A stretch of DNA of 64,000 bases from JAEZAA01 sp964514485 (GTDB lineage: Bacteria > Pseudomonadota > Gammaproteobacteria > Pseudomonadales > Oleiphilaceae). The DNA lies in the NCBI GenBank assembly GCA_964514485.1, contig CAZEWG010000004.1, positions 45,756 to 109,755 on the forward strand, given 5' to 3'. Below are positions 19,889 through 28,997 of this stretch, one piece after another (position 1 is the stretch's first letter; each line of letters opens with the position of its first letter). The notes under the pieces were generated by a model that was not told the DNA's origin, searched no databases, and was given only the letters and a program-made list of their open reading frames with translations. The translations under genes and the position numbers were made by a program.

Positions 19889-20578
19889 TTAATCGGCGCT
19901 TTTGGTTGCCCGCACTGGCTTGCTGCCAGTGTCTTTTTCTCCCTGGGCTGGCGCACGCATGCCGGCCGCCAGGAACGGAACCAGACGCTTCATCACATCT
20001 TCCGTTTGCGTGGCCACTCCCAGATCGTTCTCCAATATACTTGAGAGCGCGTCGATACTGGACATGGTAAATGCGGTTGCCCCCAGCATGAACTGGATGC
20101 GCCAGAAACGCTCCACGGAACTCAGCTCGGGCGTCGCCTCTTTCACCAGGCGCATCGCCAAACGGAACTCGGTGCTGTACTCCTGTTCCAGGTACTTGCG
20201 CAGATGCCCTTGTGACTGGGTGTAGGCCAATCCCAGCAGCCTCATGAATACCGACATGCTACGCTTGTTGCGGGACGGCACCTGAATCATCGCCACCATG
20301 ACGATCTGAAGCAGCTCCTCCAGATCAACCGGTTTATTCTTCTGAGTGGCAAGCCGCTCTTCCAGACGCTGACGCAAGAGCACCGCGAAAGGCCCGAGAA
20401 AACGGGCAAACACTGCTTGAATCAGGGCATTTTTCGAGCCGAAATGATAATTGACGGCCGCTAGGTTCACCTTCGCCTTGCTGGTGATTAGCCGTAATGA
20501 CGTCTCCGCGAAGCCTCGCTCGGCGAACAGGACTTCAGCTGCGTCCAGAATTCTGTCGACGGTATCAGACTGGGCCAT
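19889..20578 (-). CDS. psrA: TetR-family fatty-acid-responsive regulator PsrA
   Basis: A 229-residue TetR-type regulator that begins MAQSDTVDRILDAAE, almost the same as Pseudomonas PsrA. The helix-turn-helix is at about 25-50 (ETSLRLITSKAKVNLAAVNYHFGSKNALIQ). PsrA represses beta-oxidation genes and its own gene, and long-chain fatty acids release it. I chose the ATG at 20578, which has GGAAG 11 nt upstream. The longer frame could open with TTG at 20596, but that codon lies inside the operator. Two overlapping PsrA-type boxes directly precede the gene, so autoregulation is likely. The C-terminal tail (GEKDTGSKPVRATKSAD) is low-complexity. Confidence 0.95.
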   Translation of the reverse strand: MAQSDTVDRILDAAEVLFAERGFAETSLRLITSKAKVNLAAVNYHFGSKNALIQAVFARFLGPFAVLLRQRLEERLATQKNKPVDLEELLQIVMVAMIQVPSRNKRSMSVFMRLLGLAYTQSQGHLRKYLEQEYSTEFRLAMRLVKEATPELSSVERFWRIQFMLGATAFTMSSIDALSSILENDLGVATQTEDVMKRLVPFLAAGMRAPAQGEKDTGSKPVRATKSAD

Positions 20579-20593
20579 AACATTGACTACTTC

Positions 20594-20620
20594 CAAACAT
20601 TTGTTTGAAACATACGTTTG
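20594..20620. promoter_or_regulatory. Tandem PsrA operator (two overlapping boxes)
   Basis: Two copies of the reported PsrA pattern (G/C)AAAC-N(2-4)-GTTT(G/C) stand back to back. CAAACATTTGTTTG occupies 20594-20607 and GAAACATACGTTTG occupies 20607-20620; they share one G. They begin 16 bp upstream of the psrA ATG, the place expected for an autoregulatory operator. Confidence 0.85.
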
Positions 20621-20690
20621 ATTCCCTGACCTGTCAAGCTGATAGCCCCAGTCTCAAACACAGCCGATGTATGAATGGCCGCCGGCGAAC

Positions 20691-22118
20691 CTAGACCTGA
20701 ATACCCAGCGTCGGCTCCCCTCCCGGCAATACCCGCAATAGCTCCCGCCGGCATTTCGCCAGAGCCGTACGAATGGCTTCCTCAACCACCGGATGATAAA
20801 AGGGCATGCTGAGCATTTCCTGAACAGTGAGCCGCTGTTGATGAGCCCAGGCCAGCAAATGCCCCAAGTGCTCAGCCTGTGGCCCCAGGATTTCCGCCCC
20901 CAGAAACTCACCACTGCGACAGTCCGCGTATACTTTAATCAGCCCTTTGTTCGCCCCCATCATGCGGCTGCGACCCTGGGTGACAAAGGAGGCGCTCCCC
21001 GACACAAAGCTTCCTGGAATCATGGCGGCAACACGCTGGCCCACCGCGGCCATTTGCGGGTCGGAAAAGACAATACTCAACGGCGAACGCCGGATACCCG
21101 CTTGAATCATGGGATATCGGGCCGCATTGCGGCCTGCAATACGGCCTTCATCCGCCGCTTCATGTTGAAGAGGGAGCATGCCCGTGGCATCGCCCGCCAC
21201 AAATATATTGGAGGCTCCACATTGCATGGTATGCGGGTTACAGTCGGGCACGCCCCTGGAATCCAAATCAAGACCACACACATCCAGCGCCAGCTCAGCG
21301 AGGTTGGCGCGCCGGCCAGTGGCGACCAGCACATAATCGGCGCGAAGCTCCTGCTCGCCGGAAGGTGTCCTAACCGTTAACAGTGCCTGGTCGCCCTGGC
21401 GGGTCACCGTTTGAATCTCGGTGTGAGTCAATATCGGTAATTCTTCCGAGAAGACCTTGAGGGCTTCCTCCTGCAATTGCGGGTCAGTGAAGATTCCCAA
21501 CTTGTCGCTACGTCCGACCAAGGTGACATCCACCCCCAACCGATGTAACGCCTGACCCAGTTCCAGACCGATCACACCCAGCCCAATCACCACTATCGAC
21601 TTCGGCAGTTCCTCCAGCTCAAACACACTGTCAGTGGTCAGCAGCCGATCTTCCAGAACCTTTAACTCCTCGGGAATATAGGGGGTGGAGCCAGTGGCAA
21701 TCACCGCAGCCTTGAACTTCACCAACCAGCGATCCCCCACCTCCAGCAGGGTATTGCTCCGAAACCGCCCCTTACCCAACAAGCGCTGCTCGGCAGGAAT
21801 GGCCTCAATCTCCTGCAGCGTGAAACCCACAAACCGATCCCGCTCCCGACGCACTCGGGCCATCACTTGCCGGGAATCGATGCTGAGCCCCTCATAATGG
21901 ATTCCAAACTCACCCGCGCCTGCCTGCAGATGGGCCCGATCCGCAGCGGCAATCAACAATTTGCTGGGCATGCAGCCAACCCGGGCACAGGTGGTGCCAT
22001 ACTCGCCCCCTTCAATCAGCACGGCACGGGCGCCCTCTTTGACAGCCGCGTCAAATGCCAACATTCCAGCGGTGCCAGCCCCCAGTACCGCTACATCAAC
22101 ATCCAATACTTTTCGCAT
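20691..22118 (-). CDS. Dihydrolipoyl dehydrogenase-type flavoprotein disulfide reductase
   Basis: A 475-residue class-I pyridine nucleotide-disulfide oxidoreductase. The FAD motif GAGTAGMLA is at about 13-21. The redox-active disulfide is Cys44/Cys49 in TTCARVGCMPSK. The NAD-binding motif is VIGLGVIGLELG. The C-terminal active site is His442 in YHPVVEE, with Glu446/447 as partner. These features fit a dihydrolipoamide dehydrogenase, but the gene is not beside any 2-oxoacid dehydrogenase E1 or E2 gene, so it may serve another thiol substrate. Related single-copy forms are widespread in gammaproteobacteria. It is read toward psrA, with about 95 bp between them. Confidence 0.85.
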   Translation of the reverse strand: MRKVLDVDVAVLGAGTAGMLAFDAAVKEGARAVLIEGGEYGTTCARVGCMPSKLLIAAADRAHLQAGAGEFGIHYEGLSIDSRQVMARVRRERDRFVGFTLQEIEAIPAEQRLLGKGRFRSNTLLEVGDRWLVKFKAAVIATGSTPYIPEELKVLEDRLLTTDSVFELEELPKSIVVIGLGVIGLELGQALHRLGVDVTLVGRSDKLGIFTDPQLQEEALKVFSEELPILTHTEIQTVTRQGDQALLTVRTPSGEQELRADYVLVATGRRANLAELALDVCGLDLDSRGVPDCNPHTMQCGASNIFVAGDATGMLPLQHEAADEGRIAGRNAARYPMIQAGIRRSPLSIVFSDPQMAAVGQRVAAMIPGSFVSGSASFVTQGRSRMMGANKGLIKVYADCRSGEFLGAEILGPQAEHLGHLLAWAHQQRLTVQEMLSMPFYHPVVEEAIRTALAKCRRELLRVLPGGEPTLGIQV

Positions 22119-22243
22119 ATTCCCGCCCTTGTTTATCCCGCTTTAGCAGCCATGGGCCGCATCCCTTGTATTGCGCAACAGGCCCTGGGTCAAACCCTCA
22201 TCCTGTTCGAGTATAATGGGAAAAACTCAGATGGGAGCGGATT

Positions 22244-22855
22244 ATGTTCACCGGAATTGTCCAAGGTATTGCCCATATACGTCAGCTTGAGCGTAAGACT
22301 GGCCTCATTACTTTCCTAATCGAATTTCCTGCAGGCGCCACTGACAATCTGCAAATAGGCGCAAGCGTTGCCATTAATGGCACCTGCCTCACCGTCACCC
22401 GGGTCGAGGGTCAAACAGCCTATTTCGATGTTATGCAGGAAACCTTGCGGGTTACCAACCTTGGATCACTCAATGAAGGTGATGCGGTCAACTTTGAACG
22501 TGCTGCGCGCTTTGGAGATGAGATTGGCGGCCACCAGTTATCTGGCCATGTTCACGCATTAGCGCGCTTGGTCCGCATCGAGCGGCCCGAAAACAACACC
22601 ACCCTCACCTTTGAAGTACCACCAGCGCTCTGCAAGTACATTTTCTCCAAAGGTTACATTGGCTTGAACGGCGCCAGCCTGACGATTGGCGCAGTAGACG
22701 GCAACCAGTTCCAGGTTCACCTGATCCCTGAAACATTAAGGGCCACCACCTTCAGCCAGCTACAAGAAGGCGACCTCGTCAATCTGGAAGTTGACACTCA
22801 AACCCAGACCATTGTGGATACCCTGGAGCGAATGAATATCCGCCCCGGCACCTGA
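22244..22855 (+). CDS. ribE: Riboflavin synthase, alpha subunit
   Basis: A 203-residue riboflavin synthase with two tandem lumazine-binding domains (about 1-97 and 98-195). It opens with the hallmark MFTGIVQG and has IGLNGASLTIG and HLIPETL in the second half. It dismutates two 6,7-dimethyl-8-ribityllumazines to riboflavin plus the pyrimidine product. The gene stands alone, with no ribD, ribBA or ribH next to it and no FMN-riboswitch-like leader in the 125 bp upstream. GGAG lies 7 nt before the ATG. The sequence resembles the E. coli RibC form. A second copy in a rib operon elsewhere is possible but not visible here. Confidence 0.94.
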   Translation: MFTGIVQGIAHIRQLERKTGLITFLIEFPAGATDNLQIGASVAINGTCLTVTRVEGQTAYFDVMQETLRVTNLGSLNEGDAVNFERAARFGDEIGGHQLSGHVHALARLVRIERPENNTTLTFEVPPALCKYIFSKGYIGLNGASLTIGAVDGNQFQVHLIPETLRATTFSQLQEGDLVNLEVDTQTQTIVDTLERMNIRPGT

Positions 22856-22972
22856 GAGCCCTGATTGGCGGTAGCCTCCGGGGCAGGTCCATCCCGGATC
22901 ATGGCCACCGCCTGGCAACGCCATCTACCCTGGCAGTTCGTGGATTTATTTTAAGAACAAGAAGGATGTCCC

Positions 22973-24451
22973 ATGCTGATTATCCCCGCCGAGCGCCGAC
23001 TGGATTGGCGTCGCCCACCGATCGTGACGCTGCTACTTATTCTCATCAATGTTGCGATCTTCTTCGGCTATCAACGCCAAGACGGGGAGCTCTGGCACCA
23101 GGCGCTGGATTATTATCTTCAACAGGAGCTGCACCTGCTGGAAGCCCCCGAGTATCTGGATTATCTGGAACGACGTATCAGCCTTGGGCAAGACTCCCGT
23201 ACTGAGCGTCCACAGCTTTTGAGTCAACTGATCCAGGACGAAAACCATGTCGCGCTCGGAGCACTGATACTGTCAGACCGGGACTTCACCGTGTACCTCC
23301 ATCAGGAAGGTCACCGTTTCTGGCATGAGCAAACCCTGAGCCGCTGGCAGCAACAGCGCCAGCATCTTGAACAAAGCTGGCTCCAATATATCAGCAGCTA
23401 CCGGTTTGGGCTCGTTCCAGCAGAGATTGGCCTGGATGATTTAATCGTTTATCAGTTTCTGCACGGCAACTTCAGCCACTTGCTGGGAAACATGATCTTC
23501 CTGTTTTTGCTGGGTTTCGCCGTAGAAGCCACCTTGGGAAAGTTCCGCTACGTACTCTCCTACCTGGCCTGCGGCGCCATCTCGGGCCTTTTCTATAGCC
23601 TGCTAGAAAGTAGCTCTTATATTCCTTTGGTCGGTGCTTCAGGCGCGATTTCAGGTTTGATGGGAATTTACGTCACCACCTACCGGCTCCAAAAAATCCG
23701 CTTCTTTTTCTGGGTCGGCTTTTACTTCAATTATTTCCGGGCCCCAGCACTCTCGCTCTTGCCTGTCTGGCTGGGTAAGGAGTTACTGGATTACTGGCAG
23801 AATCATTCCAGTGGCGTGGCCTATATGGCCCATGCAGGCGGCTTGCTCGCGGGCAGCGCCATCACCCTTCTGTTAACGAAATGGAGCCCGGTTCACGCCG
23901 AGGTTGATGAAGACGAAGATGAAGAAAATCTGAGGTTCCGAAAAGACTATAGCGCTGCCTTAGAGGCCGTGAGTCGGGTGGACCTGGAACAGGCGCGCCA
24001 AAGGTTTCGCCGGCTCGTCGAGCGCCACCCTGACAAACCGGGCATGCTGGAGCACTTGTATCATTTGGAAAAACTCAAGCCCGATAACGCCGCCTATATC
24101 GACTGTGCCGACCGTTTGATCGCCTCCGCGCTCAAAGCCAATCAAACCGAGCTGGCGATCAATATCTACCGGGATGTCCGCAAACGGGTACCAACACCAG
24201 ACCTCGTCCCGGACAAGTGGCATTACCGCCTGCTCATTACCAGCCTGCGGGAGAACAATCTGAAAGAGGCGGAGGCTGCCTTCCAGGCTCTGCAAAGCTC
24301 CAATACCACCCCGGAGATTTTAGGTGATGCCGGTCAGGCGCTGGCCCATGCCTTCAGAATGCGCAAGATGACCAACAAGGCCGATCATTACGAAGGTTTG
24401 GTCGGCCAGCTAAAGCAGAGCAATCTGAACACCAATCCCAGTCAGGCCTGA
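22973..24451 (+). CDS. Rhomboid-family intramembrane serine protease with helical C-terminal tail
   Basis: A 492-residue membrane protein. One N-terminal helix (about 15-33) is followed by a 125-residue charged insert, then the six-helix rhomboid core (about 155-305). The active site is complete: Ser223 in GASGAISGLMG and His287 in MAHAGG, with the HGNFSHLLGN helix (His164, His169, Asn173) forming the oxyanion region. The last ~170 residues are soluble and helical with TPR-like spacing, unlike minimal GlpG. AAGGAT lies 6 nt before the ATG. It converges on a zinc-ribbon membrane protein whose C-terminal part is similarly helical. The natural substrate is unknown. Confidence 0.92.
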   Translation: MLIIPAERRLDWRRPPIVTLLLILINVAIFFGYQRQDGELWHQALDYYLQQELHLLEAPEYLDYLERRISLGQDSRTERPQLLSQLIQDENHVALGALILSDRDFTVYLHQEGHRFWHEQTLSRWQQQRQHLEQSWLQYISSYRFGLVPAEIGLDDLIVYQFLHGNFSHLLGNMIFLFLLGFAVEATLGKFRYVLSYLACGAISGLFYSLLESSSYIPLVGASGAISGLMGIYVTTYRLQKIRFFFWVGFYFNYFRAPALSLLPVWLGKELLDYWQNHSSGVAYMAHAGGLLAGSAITLLLTKWSPVHAEVDEDEDEENLRFRKDYSAALEAVSRVDLEQARQRFRRLVERHPDKPGMLEHLYHLEKLKPDNAAYIDCADRLIASALKANQTELAINIYRDVRKRVPTPDLVPDKWHYRLLITSLRENNLKEAEAAFQALQSSNTTPEILGDAGQALAHAFRMRKMTNKADHYEGLVGQLKQSNLNTNPSQA

Positions 24452-24480
24452 AATCAGGCCTCGCGGCGGTGACAACCGCC
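24444..24480. terminator. Two adjacent hairpins between convergent genes
   Basis: AGGCCTG-AAAT-CAGGCCT at 24444-24461 is followed by GGCGGT-GACA-ACCGCC at 24465-24480, which touches the opposing stop codon. Neither has a clear T run. Their place between two convergent stops suggests transcript ends. Confidence 0.45.
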
Positions 24481-25901
24481 TAGGGAATTAAACCGTGCAG
24501 GCGAAGGGATTCGCTGTATTGCTCCAGCCTGCCCTGAACCACATGGGTCGGATATTTGCGCCTGACAAACTCCAGGTATTTCAAGGCTCTCACCTGGTCT
24601 TTAAAACCATTCGCCAAGGTTTTCGCCATTAACAAGTAGGCCTCTGGCAATAATGGGAAATCCGGGTGTACCTGATGCAGGTCCTTTAACAGGCGCAATA
24701 CCAGCTTGTGCTCACCGACATGATGCAACCCCTGGGCGACATCGAACGCCAGTTGCGGGTCTGGCAGCTGGAAGTCATCCTCCTGATAAAGCAGTTTTAG
24801 CAGGGTGCCGATTTCCTTCCAGCGACTCTGGCTCATCAGCATTTTCAGGCCTGGACGGACCAGTTCGCGAAGGGACTTGGTCGCTTTGAGCGCCATTAAC
24901 AAACGCAGCAATCGATCCAACTGATTCAGATCATGGGGCCGGCGCCGGTAATCCTGAAACAGTAAGGTGGCGGCTTTTTCGTACTCACCTTCTTTAAGTG
25001 AAATATCAATATCAGCTGCTAACCTCATGATATTGATTGATTCTGAAGTGGAGGTCGCCAGATCTTCCTCTTCAGAGTCCGCACTAAAGCCCAGCTCGTA
25101 TTGGTATTGATACAGCAGGTATCCGAGCATGTGGAAAATAACCACCATAAAATAGGTGCTGGCAAATCCCAGTAACGGATAACCCAGCATGGGCTCAAAG
25201 TGCGTCACGACAAACTCGGTGACCACCCCCATACTCAGGACCATCAACACCAGATAACCGTATAGCACGAAATAGGACCAGCCAATTGCGCCAATAATGG
25301 CCATTTGGCGAAACGGATTCAGGGCAGCCAGGGCACTCTGCTCCATCGCCAGTATCAAAACAGCAGCGGGCATCACCAACAAGGTAAAGGCCAAGGCCAC
25401 TAAACCAAGCATCAGCCCGGCTGAGTGCAGCACGAACAATACGAAGAAAATGGCGCCAAAGATCATCAGGAACTGCTGAATCAGCAGGCTCATCCCCCCG
25501 CCTTGAAAGGCCGCGGAAAAGGCTGGCGGGTTCATATTTCCGGCAGCGGTGACCTCAATGATGGCGTATAGATAGCGGACCTGGACCACCGCCAGCAGCA
25601 AACCCATCACCAACGACACCACAGGCCCCTGAAATAAGAGAGGCCCCAAAGTGCAGAGCAAAAACAGCAAGAAAGGTCCTTTGGCGAAAGGATACTGAAA
25701 AAATGTCGAAATTCGCTGCCAAAACGGCTGAGCCAGATTACTGCCTCCGAGATAATCCAAAGGCTTGTGACAACGGGGGCAGCCCACCCCCCTTCTTGTA
25801 TCGCCCAGCGTCGGCACACAGGTACTGCAAAAGTGCCCAAAACACTGGCCACAATACCAGCGGGAAGGCGCCAAGGGGTGATAGTTGCAATAGGTTTTCA
25901 T
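24480..25901 (-). CDS. Zinc-ribbon/B-box-like membrane protein with TPR-like tail, function unknown
   Basis: A 473-residue protein I cannot name. Residues 5-45 carry a cysteine-rich metal-binding pattern (Cys5, His8, Cys17, Cys20, Cys25, Cys28, Cys41, Cys44), like a B-box or double zinc ribbon. Residues about 75-270 hold five or six hydrophobic segments that look like membrane helices. Residues about 300-473 form a soluble helical region with TPR-like spacing (LLKDLHQVHPDFPLLPEAYLL). The start codon overlaps the holB stop by 4 bp, so the two are co-translated. It faces the rhomboid protease gene, whose tail is also helical. A role in membrane-protein quality control is only a guess. Confidence 0.75.
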   Translation of the reverse strand: MKTYCNYHPLAPSRWYCGQCFGHFCSTCVPTLGDTRRGVGCPRCHKPLDYLGGSNLAQPFWQRISTFFQYPFAKGPFLLFLLCTLGPLLFQGPVVSLVMGLLLAVVQVRYLYAIIEVTAAGNMNPPAFSAAFQGGGMSLLIQQFLMIFGAIFFVLFVLHSAGLMLGLVALAFTLLVMPAAVLILAMEQSALAALNPFRQMAIIGAIGWSYFVLYGYLVLMVLSMGVVTEFVVTHFEPMLGYPLLGFASTYFMVVIFHMLGYLLYQYQYELGFSADSEEEDLATSTSESINIMRLAADIDISLKEGEYEKAATLLFQDYRRRPHDLNQLDRLLRLLMALKATKSLRELVRPGLKMLMSQSRWKEIGTLLKLLYQEDDFQLPDPQLAFDVAQGLHHVGEHKLVLRLLKDLHQVHPDFPLLPEAYLLMAKTLANGFKDQVRALKYLEFVRRKYPTHVVQGRLEQYSESLRLHGLIP

Positions 25902-26905
25902 GAAGAGCGCCTGTTCCTTCGGGCAATCAAACCAAGCCAGCCACTCAGCAAGGATTCCAGCAATAGCTGCACGTTGGGGTTTTGGTTGGCCTGCAGTTCG
26001 CGAGTTGCTTCGGCAATCCGATCCAGAAACTGGTACAGCATTTCAGCAGATGCCTTGCCAGCCAGATATTCCAGCATTTTTCGTGCGCTTTCATCATGGA
26101 TTTTATCGGGCAAACCAGTCGCCTGATAGGCAATCAATGACGCGCACCACTGATACAACCAACTGAGGATCAGCGTTAAATCCTGCTTCTGCCAACGGGC
26201 GGCCACTTCAAAAGGGCTCAACTCCCGCTTTAACAACTGAGCCAGCTCCTCAAGCATCGAGGCCCTGAGCTCCAATGCACCAGTTTCGGCCAGAGCTGCC
26301 GCTTGCAGAGGTGAGCCCTGGGCGATTTGCAGCAAGTGGGCGGCCTCCTGGTCAGAAACCGACAACTTGTTTTTCAACCACGCAGCGGCGTCTTCCCTGG
26401 CGGGCAGTGGAAAGCTCCAAACCTGACAGCGACTACGGATCGTCGGCAGCAATTGCCCTGACGCATGGGAAATCAGGATCAGTACAGCATCTGCGCTAGG
26501 TTCTTCCAATGTTTTCAACAACGCATTGGCAGCATTGGCGTTCATGGCTTCCGCAGGATGTAAAATCGCCACCTTGCGCAAGCCCTGCTGGGGTGTTTTG
26601 ACAATGAACTCATTGAGATCGCGAATTTGATCAACCTTAAGAATGCGGCCATCGTCCTCTGGCGAAAACACCCGCACATCCGGGTGACTGCTGGCTTCAA
26701 TCAGCAAACAGGATTTGCAGCGCTGACAGGCGTGCCCATCAACCGGCGTCAGGCACATCAAGCAACGGGCCAGATAATGGGCAAAACCTTCTTTACCCAC
26801 TCCTTTGGGGCCGCTGAGAATCACCCCATGGGGCATGCGCCCCGTTTGCTGAACCTGCTGGACTTGCTGCCAGATGCCAGCCTGCCATGGAAAAGGAACA
26901 CCCAT
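25898..26905 (-). CDS. holB: DNA polymerase III subunit delta'
   Basis: A 335-residue clamp-loader subunit. The P-loop SGPKGVGKEG is degenerate, with Glu where Thr or Ser binds magnesium; this is normal for delta', which does not hydrolyse ATP. The zinc site is the set of cysteines in CLTPVDGHACQRCKSC. An SRC-type motif (IRSRCQVWSF) follows near residue 155. It works with delta, gamma/tau and psi/chi to load the beta clamp. In most gammaproteobacteria it sits in a yceG-tmk-holB-pilZ run. Here it is followed instead by the zinc-ribbon membrane protein (4-bp overlap) and preceded, 64 bp away, by tgpA-like and DUF58 genes. Confidence 0.93.
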   Translation of the reverse strand: MGVPFPWQAGIWQQVQQVQQTGRMPHGVILSGPKGVGKEGFAHYLARCLMCLTPVDGHACQRCKSCLLIEASSHPDVRVFSPEDDGRILKVDQIRDLNEFIVKTPQQGLRKVAILHPAEAMNANAANALLKTLEEPSADAVLILISHASGQLLPTIRSRCQVWSFPLPAREDAAAWLKNKLSVSDQEAAHLLQIAQGSPLQAAALAETGALELRASMLEELAQLLKRELSPFEVAARWQKQDLTLILSWLYQWCASLIAYQATGLPDKIHDESARKMLEYLAGKASAEMLYQFLDRIAEATRELQANQNPNVQLLLESLLSGWLGLIARRNRRSS

Positions 26906-26969
26906 ACCGACCCTTTTATTTACTTCGTTGGCCCATTAGATAGAGCCGGCCAAGATAACACACTCTAAC

Positions 26970-28997
26970 TTACCCCGGGTATGCTCGAGACCGGGGAACC
27001 CGTAAGCCGCGAATGGATTTGCGAAGTGCGGACAATCTGGACGGCGATATCTCCCCTGAAGCATACAGATTACGCTCCAGTTCCGCCTCAATGTTTCGAA
27101 TCTCATCGGCGATTGCGGGAAAGTGCTCACCGGCCCGGTCGGCAAATTGTCGGGGTGTTTCTCCGGGATGACGGACCAGCCCCCGGCGCGCCAGTTTCTT
27201 TTCAAAACGGTGAAACAAACGCTTGAGAGGGTCCCGCTCCACCAGGCGCTCTCGCCACAACACGTAACCAAGAAGCAGGCCCATGGCAGAGAGGAGCAAT
27301 CCCAGCAGCCACAATCCCAGGATTCTTAAATCGAGGTCCTCATACCAGCGCTGAAACAGCTTCAGCTGTGTGTTACCGTCATACTGAACCACCCAACGCT
27401 GCCAATTGTAGTTGAGCTGATCAAGCCGCAAACGTAACCACTGGGCTGCCCGCCAATGTCCGTAGCGGCTAAGAGCCAGGGGCTCGCGTTCCAAAAATGA
27501 TCCTTCCTGCGCCAAGGCTTCCCGAATCCCCTCGCTGATCCGGTCCGGGGCAACCATGGCGGTTGGGTCATAACGAACCCAGCCACGTCCATCGAGCCAA
27601 ACCTCTACCCAGGCATGGGCGTCATACTGGTGCACCATCAGATAACCGCCATCCCGATGCCACTCTCCCCCTTGATAGCCCACAATCATACGGGCTGGGA
27701 TATCTGCCAAACGAAGGCCGTAAGTTAAGGCACTGGCATAATGGGCACAGAAGCCGCGCCGACTTTGGAATAGAAAGTGATCGATCGGGTCACCTTCTGC
27801 TTTCTCCGGGCGCAGGGTATAAAAAAACGGCTGTTCCCTGAAATGATTCATTAACTTCGCCACCAAGGCTTCAGGCTCCCGAACCTGCGCCTTAAGCTGG
27901 CTGATCCAGGCGCGGGTCGCCGGGTTCTCACCGTCTGGCAAGGCGGTGTAACGATGTCGCGCCAAAGGCGTAAGACTTTCGACAGGTTCCAACTCAGCCA
28001 TGCCCACCGAGTAGCGGGCAGGCTGTCTCAACTCCATGGGAAACCGAACGAAGCCATCCCCGGTCAAACGATACTTCCCCTCGCCTTTCAGCGGAGATTG
28101 CAGGGCAAAACCCCAAGGCTTACCCGTAGGCTCCTGAATCACCTCATAACGCAGCACCTCAGTCGAAACAACCGGCTCTGTCGGAGACGACGGCGTCAGC
28201 AAATCGGTGCCCGAGTCCCGCCATTCCCCCTGACGGTAGGAGTCAAGGCTCAACCCACGCCAATAAAGCTCTTCCTGTGGTGGTACCTCTCCCTCGAAAC
28301 TGACCCGAAACGCCCGCTCTCCAGATTGTGCAAGCTCGGCAATATCGCCCGGTTTAATCCGGTCCGAAATACCCGTGCGCGCCTGATCCATGTTCATCGG
28401 CACTTTCCACAACGGCGCAATGCGAGGAAACATCAGGTAGGCAATCAACATCAGCGGCAACGCCTGAAGCATAATTTTCGCAACCGTATAACCGCTGCGC
28501 TCCCCCGAAGCGGGATTGGCGATACGGGATAGGCCAATCAGGCAAATCCAAATGGCGGCAATAACGTACAGAGTGATCAACAGGGATTGATCAAACAAAA
28601 AAATCATCGCCAGCAGAAAAAACGACAGAAAGATAAATAGGTATAGATCCCGCTGGCCTTGCAGCTCCAGCACTTTCAACGCATAGGCCAAAGTGAAAAA
28701 GGCCACTGCCGCCTCAACACTGAACTGGCCCCGATAGGTGAAAAAAAACGCGCCAATACTTCCCAGCAACAACATTGCCTTCAGCCACGCCCCGGGTAAA
28801 GGCACATGCCCCTGGTAGGAAAACCAGCGCCAGCCGCTAAAGAACGTCACCAATAAAATGAGCCAAACTGGCAATGAGGAAAGGTGGGGCAAAATAACCG
28901 CCGCCTGGGCCAGGGTGACCCAGCGCATCCCGGACAGATCGATCTGTGCTCTGAGTTTCTCGGCTTGGGTGACACCTCCCAAGGACATACTGGTCAT
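26970..28997 (-). CDS. tgpA: TgpA-like membrane transglutaminase (DUF3488-transglutaminase-DUF4129)
   Basis: A 675-residue protein with about six N-terminal membrane helices (20-195), a periplasmic transglutaminase-like domain, one more membrane helix at about 565-585, and a cytoplasmic DUF4129-like tail. The catalytic triad is Cys417 (RRGFCAHYA), His461 (YDAHAWVEVW) and Asp477 (RYDPT). The spacing of 44 and 60 residues from the cysteine equals that recalled for P. aeruginosa TgpA. TgpA is essential in P. aeruginosa, though its substrate is not settled. The start overlaps the DUF58 stop by 4 bp. A MoxR AAA gene usually completes this set but is not directly upstream here. Confidence 0.9.
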   Translation of the reverse strand: MTSMSLGGVTQAEKLRAQIDLSGMRWVTLAQAAVILPHLSSLPVWLILLVTFFSGWRWFSYQGHVPLPGAWLKAMLLLGSIGAFFFTYRGQFSVEAAVAFFTLAYALKVLELQGQRDLYLFIFLSFFLLAMIFLFDQSLLITLYVIAAIWICLIGLSRIANPASGERSGYTVAKIMLQALPLMLIAYLMFPRIAPLWKVPMNMDQARTGISDRIKPGDIAELAQSGERAFRVSFEGEVPPQEELYWRGLSLDSYRQGEWRDSGTDLLTPSSPTEPVVSTEVLRYEVIQEPTGKPWGFALQSPLKGEGKYRLTGDGFVRFPMELRQPARYSVGMAELEPVESLTPLARHRYTALPDGENPATRAWISQLKAQVREPEALVAKLMNHFREQPFFYTLRPEKAEGDPIDHFLFQSRRGFCAHYASALTYGLRLADIPARMIVGYQGGEWHRDGGYLMVHQYDAHAWVEVWLDGRGWVRYDPTAMVAPDRISEGIREALAQEGSFLEREPLALSRYGHWRAAQWLRLRLDQLNYNWQRWVVQYDGNTQLKLFQRWYEDLDLRILGLWLLGLLLSAMGLLLGYVLWRERLVERDPLKRLFHRFEKKLARRGLVRHPGETPRQFADRAGEHFPAIADEIRNIEAELERNLYASGEISPSRLSALRKSIRGLRVPRSRAYPG

